Made by a program: the position numbers and the translations under genes. A stretch of 64,000 nucleotides of DNA from Gerris lacustris (Eukaryota; Arthropoda; Insecta; Hemiptera; Gerridae), in contig OX578282.1 in NCBI GenBank assembly GCA_951217055.1, positions 45,590,829 to 45,654,828 on the forward strand. The letters are read 5' to 3'. Below, piece by piece: positions 36,170-48,599 of the stretch. Under the pieces are notes generated by a model. It made no database searches. It worked only from the letters and a program-made list of their open reading frames with translations, and had not been told where the DNA came from. Every line of letters starts with the position of its first letter. The stretch's first letter is position 1.

Positions 36170-36560
36170 GATTGTTCCCGGGAAAACGAACCATATCGTT
36201 AGATTCATATTTAAATGGACTACAATTTCGAATTATATTTAATCAAAATCATCGGAACCATTTTCGAGAAATAATTTTTTTCTCGTTTTTTAGAGTTTTT
36301 GGGGGTAACGCCCCCAAATTTGGATCTAAAATTCATTTATCGATTTTGCCTCGGGGTATGATTGTTTTTCTGAACATGTATGCCAAATGTTGTGAAAATG
36401 GGCCCAGTAGTTTTGGTTCCACGGGTATGCACAGACGACAGTCGAAAGACACACTCTTTAAAAACCAATTTTTTGGACTCAGGGGACCATAAAACATGTA
36501 AATCCATCAAAATCGATTTTTTTGCGCCATCACAATACTTTCTCTTTATATGAGAAAGTA
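36170..36560 (+). repeat. Dispersed repeat family 6 copy
   Basis: Contains gtatgccaaatgttgtgaaa, tgggcccagtagttttggtt and ctcaggggaccataaaacat. The last block recurs at 26400 and 45550. The central core is of the type shared with several other families here. The 106-codon frame is not a gene. Confidence 0.55.
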
Positions 36561-37076
36561 AAAAGGGAAGATAATTTATTTTCTTACAATTTAATCTATT
36601 GTAATGAACGATCAAAGATTTCATTAAATGAATATAGTGCAGGTGAGCATTAAAGTGACTGGCTAACATCTAGCTAGAATTTTGTTTATAAGTTAATATT
36701 TTGGAGGCCATTAAAAATATGTGGCCGGCTATTAGGTTATTTCGTCTGCGGGACATAGCTGGGCCATGAGCTGTTAAAGAAGCTGACCATTTGTGAGCGG
36801 CCATGTCCCATCCATTTGGACTGACAAGGTGATTTACATGATCCTGAGTACAAAATTAGTTAGTAGACACAAAATAAAGTTGATGTTAGTTTGTAACTTG
36901 ATAGGTTAGTAAATATTTCTTTAAATGAAAGTCGCAGACGAACTTAGCCGACCACAAATTATTAAAGGACACCAAAAGATTAGCTTATACACAAAATTCT
37001 AGCTCAATGTGAGCCTATTTTATGCACGCTATCTCCTGGACTAAAAGGTGGTAATTTAATTAGGTTTTTTTTTATA

Positions 37077-37222
37077 TAACATGCACATAACATTGTGCAT
37101 AACATGCACATAACATTGTACATAACATGCACATAACATTGTACATAACATGCACATAACATTGTACATAACATGCACATAACATTGTACATAACATGCA
37201 CATAACATTGTACATAACATGT
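37077..37222 (+). repeat. 23-bp minisatellite, about six units
   Basis: Units of ataacattgtac plus ataacatgcac (12 + 11 bp) alternate regularly. The reverse frame gives a VMCMLCTMLCACYVQCY-type repeat that is not a real protein. Confidence 0.9.
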
Positions 37223-37229
37223 TATATTT

Positions 37230-40200
37230 TTTACATAACATGACCAATGGTATCTTGAATTTTAGCAGACTATTTAGCCTAGCTATTCAAACGAGATAGC
37301 TCATCAGTAGCAACTCCCTTGCTTCGTAAAATGTTTGAAGAACTGTTTTTATTTATTTATGTATATATACGAGTATATATGGGGTTATATTAGACGTGAA
37401 CATACAAAAAAGAGGAGCATAAAAGAACGAGTGCTACAAATTTAAAAAGACGATCGCTTTCTAACAGTATGACTTAGTTTTACAATAATAAAATAAAGAT
37501 AGAGTGAAGTAATATAACTGAGTTATAAAAACTTAAACGCAATCGAAGCATGACAATATTAGTAAAGTTTGTTCACAGATGTCTATAAATTTGATTCCGA
37601 AATTTCTTTTAACCGGAACGATCTTATCTTATTAGTTAAGAACTACTTTTTAACTTTTGAACTTATATATTTAATCAATACTGCTGGTGGTGTGGAACAA
37701 ATAAAATTCAACTCGATAGTGCAAGGGGGAAATGCAAAATGCAATTACTCGGTAATGTATTTGTTTTTTAGCCTTGTATTCTTCTTTATAGCGCTAGACT
37801 ATAGGTTGGCACCATTTGAGAAGTTAAGGGAGTTTTAGGGAACGAGGGAGGTTGTTTGGGGCCTTTGCCAACTCTCAGGCCAATATTTAAGGTATTTTAT
37901 GATAGTTTTATGACGAAATTTACGGCGATTCATTTTAATTTCTTAATTTATTTTATTTTTATTATATCATGAATTATGTATTTTTTAAAAAGACAAGAGT
38001 TAATGTATTAGATAGTTTGATTACATATTTTAAAACCTATTCCAATTGTCTACAATATGCATTTAATGAAATAAAAGAGTTTAACTAAGCATATTTATTA
38101 TATACTAAATACAATACTGTCCTTTTCTTCTTTTTACTTTCTCTTGTATTTATTTATTTTGAGGTCACCTGAGTCTAAAAAGTAGTTTTAAAAAAATGTC
38201 AGTGTGTGCATAGGCGTGGAGACTATTGAGCATATTTTGACGAAATTCGGCTTACAGGTTCAGAAAACAATCCCGTCAAGTACTTGCCAGCAATTTCCGA
38301 AAAGGGTTTCTTCGGTCAAAAAAATGCATAAATAGAACATTATTTTTATTATTATTATTTTTTTAATTAAAATATGTAAAAAAAGTTGCACTTGTGAGAA
38401 GCAATGTGTGCATATATATTATCCTTTAGTATCTTAGGTATGCACTTATTTGGTTCTTTTAGGGGTAAAATGGACGCCATTTGGGAAACGCGATATATAT
38501 TTGTGAATTAAACTCAACAGGAAACATTCAATTCATTCATAAACTATTTAGTATTTATTATTAAACCACTGTATTTGTTCGTCAGCAGCAAACAAACGTT
38601 TTATTTGATTATTCTGCTTCCTACTGCTTTTTAGATCAAATTAGTTATATTAGATATAGAATTCAAGTTTCAATTAACCTTTGTTGGACCTATTTACTAA
38701 CCTATCGCAAGCAGATATCATCTCGTATTAGGATCCCATATCGATTATAATAACCTGTTAAAAGAAAGAACGCCAATAATTTTTTTACAAACCTGATTTT
38801 AGAGCAAATACTATGTTTTACCATGTTTACTATGTTTTACCGGTTGGTAGGACTTAATTGTGTACAGCTATTCGTGGCGAAGTATAGCTTTACAGTATAC
38901 AGTATGTACAAGAATGTTGTGTTAAATTGAATTAACAATTTCATTGATTACAAAATTAATAGGATTCTTGATAATAATGTTAGGGTTCGTTCTAATTGTA
39001 AAATATATTTTGTTAAAGTCAACTCAGATGAGCAGATGACCTTTAGAGATGCATTTTCTACTGAACATTGGTGAATAAAAGTAATACCATAAAGGCACGG
39101 TCAGACATCGTCGAGCTCTTTTCAACGTACTCTCGCTCAGTTTTTAGTAAAGCTTTAATACTGCTGCTATACCAGTGTATAATTAGTTAGCTGTGATTAA
39201 ACTCAATTGGTACAAGATGTAATTAAGTCCTATCTGCTCTACGTGACTGATTAAAACTAATAGTAATTAAACCGATGTGATGAGTATATAAAAAAGCACC
39301 TCATACAAAATTGTCGATTATCTGACACTGTGTTTTTTAAACCGTTTTCGAGGAAATCTGGGTTAAATTACATCATTAAACAGCGACTTCAAGACCTTTT
39401 ACACGTCTCTTCAGCTGAGGAAAATTTCCTAATTTCCTATACAGCTTCTAATGTGAGAATGTTTGCTTTTGCAAAAACTCCCTATTTCGTGCTGAAATGA
39501 GGGGGGAGAGAATCGGTTGTTTTCAGACGGCGTTTCCTCTATAATTCCGGATGGGATTAAGGTTTTCGGTTCGGAGCAAGCTGATACCGCTTGTAACTTT
39601 AGGGTCGCTTCGAGAGCTCCTAGAAGCTAATTGCATTAGACCCTCCCTTCTTATACCGAGGTTCCCTTTCCATTGCAATTCCAGAAGGCTATTCTTGGCA
39701 ATCCCATAGCGATTCTTAGGTAATTCTCCTATGTTTGACCACTCTATTTTAACTTCAAAACATTTTCTCCCTTACCTTTTATATTTCCAAACCCTTTTTG
39801 ATATCATCTGCTCTCAAAGTTTCACCATACAGTCCCGTTGACGAGAAGTTTTAAGTCGATTTCATCGGAATCCTTTGTCACTTTGCTTTCGTGTTTGTAT
39901 TCTAAAATCGATTCAGTTTGAAAGTGTTTCCTGGCTTTTCATGCATCACCACTTTAAAGGTAGCTCTTTCAAGCTTCACCTCTAAAACACCTTAAGTCAA
40001 GCAAGTAAAGTCACTAGATTTCTCTATTTTAAAAGCGGAGTTTGACTCTAATTTAATTCAACTTTAAACAAGTAAGATTGAATTAGATTAACCTTTTCGC
40101 TGTGGGCCTCTGAGTGGAACAGTGCCCACGGGTGCGGGACCATTCTATACAAAACTGTCCCTCAGTGCAGCACTGTTTTACACCTGCACCACTATTTATC

Positions 40201-40555
40201 CTTACTTTCTCATTTTGTTTTAACTTCCTCATAAAAATTTATTTTTATGCTTTTATAACATTAGTGATTGTTACTCATTTTATTTTGATTTTTTTACGTA
40301 TGTATAATCATTTTTATTAATATACATACATAAATAAACGTATAAATAAAAAATACGGAACTTAACCCTTATAATAAGGGTTATAATATAAAATAATTTG
40401 CATTAGAATTTTAATTATATAATATTTTAGTCGAACAAACAATATCTTTATATATTAGCTATTGACATACATCTAATTTATCATTCGTTATATTTATTTA
40501 TATTGTTCTTTTTGTAGTATATATTTTTTAAATTGAATATTCTATTTATTTAAAA
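37230..40555. other. No recognised feature
   Basis: AT-rich unique-looking sequence. A possible attt-core repeat fragment (ttttgacgaaattcggctta) lies near 38237. No domain was recognised in the short frames. Confidence 0.4.
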
Positions 40556-40556
40556 A

Positions 40557-40837
40557 ATAATCCTACCGCGGGGTTCCGCAAGCCGAGCGAATTTCCATTG
40601 GAAATTTGTAGTTCAATGTTGTGCAGTTTAAACTTCCTTCATAACTACTACCATTGTGTGTGTTATTTTAAGTTAAGATAATTTAAAAGAATTATTTTAG
40701 TTGGATTAGGGTTTTTAGAATATTGTTTAGTTAAACATAATCGTAGTAGTTTAAAAGAAGTTTAAACTGCACAACATTGAACTACAAATTTCCAATGGAA
40801 ATTCGCTCGGTTTGCGGAACCCCGCGGTAGGATTATT
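40557..40837. mobile_element. Foldback MITE with about 80-bp arms
   Basis: aataatcctaccgcggggtt...tagttcaatgttgtgcagtt at the left pairs with aactgcacaacattgaacta...aaccccgcggtaggattatt at the right; I see one mismatch. A 120-bp AT-rich loop separates the arms. Confidence 0.85.
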
Positions 40838-41007
40838 TTTAATCTTTGCTGACTCATCAGAGGGGTTAATGACGTCATAAAGATCCCATTTTTTTAGGGG
40901 ATCCTCATCTCAACGAGCTTGATTTTTCGGTGCAAGTTTTATTTTGATACGTCAATTCGTTCGAGAGCTATCGTGCTCACAATAAATCCGCTAGAAATAC
41001 ATATACC

Positions 41008-41031
41008 TATATATATATATATATATATATA
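41008..41031 (+). repeat. Short (TA)n tract
   Basis: About 12 TA units. Confidence 0.85.
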
Positions 41032-41334
41032 AGTTGTAGTGAAGATCCTTTTAGGGTAATAATAAAAAAAACGTCGATTATCTACGGCAAAGTTTCGGCA
41101 ATCCTGCCATTCTCAAGCCTGAAATATAGTTTATTTGCTGTAAAAAGTCGTTCCATTACCAACAATACATCAAGAACTAACTTACAAGTGTAAACTCATA
41201 CCTAAAAATCGGTGTTGTGAGGATCGTTAAGGTGGTAATACAAAAATTTTTATTAAGGTACGCAATAATATGTTCCGTCGTCAACATTCTATCATCTCCT
41301 CCACAACATCCTGTCTAAATTGACTTAACATCAC

Positions 41335-41650
41335 TACGTCCGTCCCGTTACGGAAGTCGTATCGAAAAGCGGATAGCATCAACGGTAACTGATTTTAAAA
41401 GATCTACAATTTTAGTCCTATGTTTTTTTGTCTTACGACCAACGGTTCTACCTTAAATCAAGAAAATTTTATAATTTTTCGTTAAATTTCGTACTTTGAG
41501 CTCTCATAGCGTTGACGATTAATGACCGATTTAATTTTCGATTGGAGTATTTAAACCCCACACTAATTCTCTTTAAAACGAGTATTTATTATTCAAATTA
41601 TTTGTATTTTTTGCCGAGAAAAATGAGTATTTATAAAGAAAAAACGGATT
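41335..41650 (+). repeat. Dispersed repeat family 5 copy
   Basis: gaaaagcggatagcatcaac, ttttaaaagatctacaattt and acggttctaccttaaatc are in the same order as 17400-17500 and 25600-25690. Confidence 0.65.
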
Positions 41651-41696
41651 TAAAATTCTGTAAATAACGTCATGTTTACGTTTTTAATAAATAATA

Positions 41697-42290
41697 ATTT
41701 TTATCTACGATTGATACAAAATATAAACATTATATCTCTGTTTAGATGCGTAGAAAGTGATTATTTACGTATTTGTATTTATTGCGCATGCGCGTCTCAT
41801 AGTTCTAAAGAATTCCTCTTCTTTACCACACTAACGCGGAAAAGAAGAGGAATTCTTCAGCTTTACGCACGATTAGAGAGTTTGTTTACATTTAACAAAA
41901 CTAATTTGCTATTCTTTTATTAAAATAACTGTTTATATCGAGTTTTTATTGAAAAACAATGAATGAATCAAGTGGCTTTGACGAAAATGTAGAGAATAAT
42001 ACTCCTCCAGAAATAATTAATTCGGCAACAAATACAACTCAAGATTAATGCCATCTTTATCAAGAGAAGAGATACGAACTTACATGCAGCAAGTTTATTT
42101 TTATCTGTATTTATTATTTAAATCTAACAATCGTAGATAAAGTACGGTACGCAACTCGTGCGAAAACGGCATTTTGCATTGCTCGTGTGGTTTTACAACC
42201 CTCGCTGTCGCTCGGGTGCAAACTCCACACTCGCATGCAAAATGCTACTTTCCGCACTCGACGCGTAATGTACTATTATACGCTTATGTT
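41697..42290 (+). mobile_element. Family 7 element, copy 2
   Basis: This is the reverse complement of 27190-27767 over its length. tttatctacgattg (41699) and caatcgtagataaa (about 42129) are inverted and bound the first module. The GC-rich palindromic module follows to gcgtaatgtactattata (about 42281). Confidence 0.7.
41959..42113 (+). pseudogene. Short N-terminal recombinase-like frame in family 7 copy 2
   Basis: It starts with ATG at 41959 (MNESSGFDENVENNTPPEII) and reaches a stop after NTTQD. In the +1 frame it continues LMPSLSREEIRTYMQQVYF. The structure parallels copy 1. The resemblance to Crypton-like tyrosine recombinase N-termini is tentative; no catalytic region is present. Confidence 0.4.
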
Positions 42291-42629
42291 AATTATTATG
42301 TTATAGTTAAAAACAAGAATAAATAAATATAAACCAATATTGAATAATAACGTATGTTGTTCGATAGGTAAAAGATAATAAATACATTAGTTTCCGCGTA
42401 ACCACACATTGTAAACAATTGCCCCCTCTTTCACCGTCAGTCTCCCTGACTTCAGTCTTACGTGTCCAGCCGTGACGGGCACCTCTACTCCGGACATCTT
42501 TTGTTATACTACCTACATTTATTAAGGTATAATTTTATTCTTATTTATTTAATTGTTTTTATTACCATATTATTGTTACTAGAATTGTTTTTAATAGGTT
42601 GTTAAATTCTATATTAAGAAAATGTTTTA

Positions 42630-43070
42630 ATTTATTTAAATGAATTATTTACATTATTTTAATGAATATTTTCCTTTATTTAAATGTATGTTTTATTTTA
42701 TTTAAATGAATGTTTGTTTATTTAAATGAATTTTTATGTTTATTTAAATGATTTTTTTACTTTATTTAAATTAATTTTTGTTTATTTAAATGATTTTTTT
42801 ACTTCATTTAAATAAATGTTTTACATTTTTATTGAGTCGAAATGTCTCTTTACTAATGAAATAACTTCTGAGTTTAGTATCTTCTTACAACTCACCGTCC
42901 ATCATAACTACGTATAATAAATGTTTTACTTTTTTTTAATTGTTTTATTATCATATTTTTATTACTAGAATGAACTGATTTATAGTTTGTTAAATTCTAT
43001 ATTAAGTTGATATATTTCAGTTTATTTAAATGAATGTTTTACTTTATTTAAATGAATGTTTAAGTTTATT
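42630..43070 (+). repeat. Degenerate tttatttaaatgaatg tandem repeat
   Basis: About ten imperfect units of 18-24 bp around the palindrome atttaaat at 42630-42815, with two more at 43020-43070. Confidence 0.75.
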
Positions 43071-43344
43071 TAGGGCAATTTATAGTTTAGTTTTGTGTAT
43101 GGCAAATTATTTCGACGACATTGTTTTCATTTTTATATATGATGTAGCTAAATTTATATATAGAATTATTATTTCTCCTTGACTTTAACTACTTATGTTT
43201 CAATTAATCTCGAGTACTAATAAATAATAAAATAAATTGACAAAGGTTCTATCTTTATTTTTATTATTCTGTAATAAAACTAATCAAATATAATGAAATT
43301 TATTTCATGACAGGGCCTACAGTTTACTCTGATATATTAACACT

Positions 43345-43375
43345 GTGACACAGCCAGCGATTCCTAGCATGAACC
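43345..43375 (+). mobile_element. Helitron-like 3' end relic
   Basis: acacagccagcgattcctag then catgaaccttacgg matches the region leading to the GC hairpin at 45470-45515 (cagccactgattgcaagcat), but the hairpin itself is lost. Confidence 0.4.
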
Positions 43376-44059
43376 TTACGGTTACGACCATCGATTCTAC
43401 TGCTTTTTCTCAGAAAAATTACCGCTTTCCACCTATATAAATCATATTGGGTGTTGTCAACCAAAATTTCGGGTTAAATTTTCCGGCCTTAATTTGATCC
43501 TTTTGAAATTCATTTTCCCCAAAAATGAACCAATTTCAAAGAAAATTTGTATATATACGCTTTATTTAACATCAGAAAAAATAATGTGGAAGAATTTTTG
43601 AAAAAATAAAGAATTAAATATTTCTTATACACGTAACACATATATTAGAAGGTTATTTTAGGTTGTAACCTTCTGCAGGATATTTTAATATTTTTTTTTA
43701 ATTTCATAAATGTATGTGTCACTCAATATATGGTTTGGGTCAGAAAATTGTTTTCATTACCTATCGGTGTAAACATTAATTAGCTGTAATTAATTAATTA
43801 GAGATTTATATTTGAGTTTGATCCATGTTGGAAAGTACTTATAGCATGCTTATGTGAGATCTTAGTAAAATTTTGAAAATATAGATTATTATTTGCATAT
43901 TTCTGTATAGTGTAAAAGTAAATGTGTTTGATTGTAGAGTAGTAAATATATTTATTTTACACGTTTTAGTTTATTTAGCAAAATAAAGAATAAAGTAATC
44001 AAAAAATTAAAGATGGTGGCTCAATCTTAAAAAGAGTGAGACATTTTTTTAAAAAGTGG

Positions 44060-44700
44060 CGAATTAACTCCTCTCATGGAGTTAATTATATGCATATATG
44101 TAACAGATTTAAATGACCTTATTGATTTCGTATATCCTCCTGAAGTTCTTTTTAATAGTGAGCAAGCAGCCAATGAGCGATATTAGTAGGTTTATAAATA
44201 AATATTAGAAAATTAAATGGATCACAAAGTGTGTTACAGTTCAGATACAGAAGTTGATAGTGAAATTAACCCTGGGGGGGGGGGGGTCAATGCATAGATT
44301 TGTCAATATTGAATTGTGTAAGCCATTCAGGTTTACCAGATCATAGGTTAACTTTTAAAGAGGGTGCAAATGTCATATTAATGAGAAATTTAAATTCCAC
44401 TGATCAATTCGTTTGTTAATGGAAAGAAACTATTATAGTTAAGATATCTAAATATTGTTTTCAAGTTAGAAAACCGTCTTCGGAGAAACAATATTAATTC
44501 CAAGAATAACTTTAAATTTTAAGTTGGAAATAGAGGTGTGGAAACTCTGCGTAGACAGTTCCCTCTGAAATTAGCTTACTGGATTACAATAAATAAATCC
44601 CAGAGTCAAAAATTATCTTTAGTTGGTGTGGATCTCAAAGTTTGTAGTATTATATTTGATGAAATGGCCTTCTCAATTAACCAATATGATAGTAATAGGT
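44060..44700 (+). pseudogene. Helitron Pif1-like helicase C-terminal region
   Basis: Pieces in order: VTDLNDLIDFVYPPEVLFN; MDHKVCYSSDTEVDSE; SGLPDHRLTFKEGANVILMRNLN; after a one-base shift NGKKL; ETLRRQFPLKLAYWITINKSQSQKL; VGVDLK. This is the C-terminal half of the Helitron Rep/Helicase protein, with the late helicase motif (Q-F-P-x-x-x-A-x-x-x-T-I-N-K-S-Q-G-Q) in which the expected Q-G-Q is Q-S-Q. Stops, frameshifts and a 14-base G run at 44275-44287 show it is inactive. The Rep domain is not present. Confidence 0.8.
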
Positions 44701-44719
44701 ATAATATAGTAATAATACT

Positions 44720-45060
44720 GCCACTGATTGAAAATTAAAGATGGTTACTCAATCTTAAGAAAGAGTAAGCAATTGTATACGAAGTGACGTATTAATACCT
44801 CTTAATGGAATTGCATATGTAACAGATTTAAATGACCTTATTGATTTCGTGTATCCTCCTGATGTACTTTTTAATAGCGAGCATTATCTCCAATATTTTA
44901 AGGTATACCTCTAATATGTATCTAAATATTTTTTTCAAGTTAAAAACCCATCTTTGTTATATTATCAGAGTTCATTAGAAATAAATCCCAGGGTCAAACA
45001 TTATCTTTTATTGGTGTGGATCTCAGAAAAATGTCTTTAGTGCCGGCCAATTTTACGTCA
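44720..45060 (+). pseudogene. Second, shortened copy of the Helitron helicase segment
   Basis: NGIAYVTDLNDLIDFVYPPDVLFN repeats the start of 44060-44700, then jumps to a region like FQVKN and EINPRVKHYLLLVWIS, corresponding to the NKSQ...VGVDL end. A direct partial duplication with an internal deletion. Confidence 0.7.
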
Positions 45061-45359
45061 TAGTAAGAAGTAGCTTCTTCATTCAAGTTTTGGTACCATG
45101 TGAGAGGGTTACAGATGGAATTGCTTATACACATTCTTTACTATCCATTACTATATAGTTAAAGTATTTTGTGTAATTATATTATAGTTTTGGGTGTGGC
45201 CTAGCTATATTGTTTCCTCCGGTTGGCGAGGAAATTCCTATTAAGGGAGGCGGAGTTAAATTTTTTCCTTATTTTATAATAATTTTGGAAAAAGTCCTGC
45301 GATATTGTGGGAGGACCCATTTTCAAGTAATTTATTTTATTTTAATATTTAAGCCATTT

Positions 45360-45525
45360 TCATTTTCTATATTAAGCTAAACAAATAATAAAGTATTATA
45401 TTCGATGAAATGGCCTACTCAATTAACCAATATGATAGTAATAGATATATAATAGTATAATACAGCCACTGATTGCAAGCATGAACCCCGCGTGAAGCGC
45501 GGGGCGAATGCTTGTATATATATAA
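45360..45525 (+). mobile_element. Helitron-like 3' end with GC-rich hairpin
   Basis: tatattcgatgaaatggcct, repeated from 44650-44670, is followed by gcaagcatgaaccccgcgtg and its partner cgcgggg, a 7-bp stem with a 5-base loop near the expected Helitron 3' position. The last bases do not give a clean CTRR. Related hairpins occur near 63222 and 740. Confidence 0.55.
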
Positions 45526-46099
45526 AGTTTTGTAAAACCTTTTTTTTTCGTGATCAGGGACCCATGAAACGTATTTTGGCCACAATCCCGGCTCACACTC
45601 CCGCCATGCCAGTGGCTCTATTAGCGAATTTTTTCCAATGGAAATTCGCTAAAATTAAAAAGTCCGTAAGCAGAATTCAAAATTACTAGCCAAGTCAAGT
45701 CAATAATAAGTATAAATAGCAGGGCTTGTAGTGAGTCACTGAAAGTCACTAAAAGTCACTTATTTTGACGAGAGTCACTTTTTTGTCACTTATTTAAAAA
45801 AAAGTCACTGAAAGTCACTTATTTGGGCTTACAAGGATAAAAAAAAAATTAATTTTCTGTAGTTTTTTAAATACAAAACATATTATATTTTAACTTTTTC
45901 AAAAGGGATTTTGTAAGCTCATGACTTTTTTTAACTATGAATTTTATATTAGGCCTACTTTGAACAGTGATTAATGATAAAGTTTGTAACAGTTGCGCTA
46001 GATTCAGCTGGCGTGTGTTGTGTTTTATCGTCAATATTAAGATGGATGAAATAAAGATGATAAGAATATTTTATTCCGAACTCCCTCCTGATTGTTATT

Positions 46100-46721
46100 A
46101 CTTTTTCTCACAACCTATAGTAGGAAAAGTATTGTTTAACAAAAAACTTTTTTTGAGATTTCAACGGAATCATCCATTTTGGGTGTTTTTAAGACCTCCT
46201 GAGAGGTTTTCAGCTTGGTGTCTGTATGTATCTATGTATGTTATCATCGTAGTGCCCAAGGTATTTAACCTTTAGAGTTGAAACTTGGCAAAAAATCAGT
46301 CTTTACCTGTAGTGGTGCCGCCCAGATCATCAACTTTTTCCGCCATCTTAAATGCAGTTTGCTGAGTGAGCAAAAATTTTAAAAAATCGTAATATCAAAA
46401 ATGGTCCTGATCGAGTTGAAATTTGGCACGAATGTACCTCTATGCATGACAAACAAACCCACCAAATTTCATTTTGATATTGGCCGCCATTTTGAAGGTT
46501 CAATATTTGAATTATAAACTTTGACGGTTAATAATTCCGAAAGTATAAATACCTTTTTGACTTATAGCATATCGTTGGAACCGGAAAAATTAAGGAACAA
46601 ATATAAAATAACCCAATGAAATTCCATTAATTAGTTTAAAAGTTACAAGCGAATATAATTATTTATTAGTGCGATAATTTTGGTGACGTCAAAGTTTGTT
46701 TACATCTGTCAAAATACCGCC

Positions 46722-46725
<4 letters not shown>
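46100..46725. mobile_element. Repeat family 3, truncated copy nested in the TIR element
   Basis: It matches 10221-10840 in order, from actttttctcac to aaaataccgccaaac. The 5S-like end is missing and is replaced by a poly-T run. Confidence 0.75.

Positions 46726-46782
<57 letters not shown>
46726..46782 (+). repeat. 57-base poly-T run
   Basis: Uninterrupted T run at the truncation point of family 3. The exact length may be affected by sequencing. Confidence 0.9.
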
Positions 46783-46783
<1 letters not shown>

Positions 46784-47649
46784 TAGTTACGGTACACAAA
46801 ATCAAATGAACAAAAAACTGTTCTAAAATTTTTATAATTGCATTTGTTTAACAGTGCTAAACAAAAAAAAGTAACTAAAATATTTTTTTTTTACTTAAAA
46901 TTAAGTCACTTAAAGTCACTTATCTGGGGAAAACAGGTCACTTAAAAGTCACTTATTTTTAAAAAAATAGTCACTAAAGTCACTTAATTTTGAGGAAAAT
47001 CTGCTACAAGCCCTGAAATAGTCAAAACGAAAAAGAAACAAAATACGATGAACAGTTAATAACAAGAAATCAAATAAACAATGCAATTATTAAAAATTTA
47101 AGTTAAATTGTAATATTTTTTTTTTCTTTAGGGTGGGGGTTTGGTCAGAAATTCTAACTATGAGGTACTAATCTCCAGGTGTATAGTAAAAGTATAAAAT
47201 ACTATGGATGATTATATGGGGAGAAAACAACCCCAAGCCCCTAGGTAGCGAGAGATTAAACACACCTGGAAAGAGGATTAACCTGGGAGATGTGCAATTT
47301 TTCTAGGATTTAATTTTTTAAATAAATGCCAGAGGTGTCATCTGAAATGACGGTGAAGTATTAATTGTTTTTAGGTCGATAGAAAAAGTACAATAAAGGG
47401 TGGGTTGAAATTATTGTGGTAAAAAACAACCTAGGTATTAGTAGCATGACTTGGTGAAGGGGGTTGACCTCGAGATCTACGCATATCTTTAGGAATTGTA
47501 TTAAAAAAAAAAAAAAAATCAGGAGTCGAATTATCCAGCAGCCATGTGAACTACTTAATAATACTATTAAGAATAACTTGAGACTGCTAGTATAGTATCC
47601 AAAAATATCCCTGACACTCACGGTTCCATTCAAAACATCGTAAAATCTC

Positions 47650-47895
47650 ATGCCGTTTATAACCGGCATCAGTACTGATGGCTCAATTTTCTCATGCTGG
47701 CTATAACCGGCATCAGCACTGGAAGCACCATTTTCTCATGCCTGTTATAACCGGCATCAGTACTGATGGCTCAATTTTCCCATGCCGGCTATAACCGGCA
47801 TCAGCAATGGTGGCCCCATTTTCTCATGCCAGTTATAACCGGCATCAGTACTGCTGGCTCTATTCTCTCATGCCGGCTATAACCGGCGTCAGCAG
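47650..47895 (+). repeat. 44-bp minisatellite, six units, palindromic core
   Basis: ataaccggcatcag or its variant starts at 47659, 47703, 47747, 47791, 47835 and 47879, exactly 44 bp apart each time. Alternate units resemble each other more, giving an 88-bp dimer. Each unit contains a near-palindrome around gccggctataaccggc. Confidence 0.9.
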
Positions 47896-48574
<679 letters not shown>

Positions 48575-48599
48575 CAGGAGAGAGAGAGTGTGTTATAAG

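Larger units (their letters stand above)
45720..47015. mobile_element. TIR element with 6-bp target duplication and AGTCACTT subterminal repeats
   Basis: cagggcttgtag (45720-45731) and ctacaagccctg (47004-47015) are perfect 12-bp TIRs. aaatag precedes the left end (45714-45719) and follows the right end (47016-47021). Many copies of agtcact or gtcactta occur within 130 bp of each end. The interior holds a nested family-3 copy and a 57-base T run. No transposase was recognised. The TIR looks hAT-like, but a perfect 6-bp duplication is not the usual 8 bp. Confidence 0.75.

Noticed and set aside
37004..37247. Overlapping Cys/Met-rich repeat proteins on the minus strand
   Set aside because: They are frames through the 23-bp minisatellite. 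The period is not a multiple of three, so all frames look alike.
45967..46275. 102-codon plus-strand frame inside the TIR element as its transposase
   Set aside because: It crosses from element sequence into the nested family-3 repeat and has no transposase motif.
47650..47895. CRISPR-like array (regular palindromic repeats)
   Set aside because: There are no unique spacers: the whole 44-bp unit is repeated, and the context is eukaryotic. It is a minisatellite.
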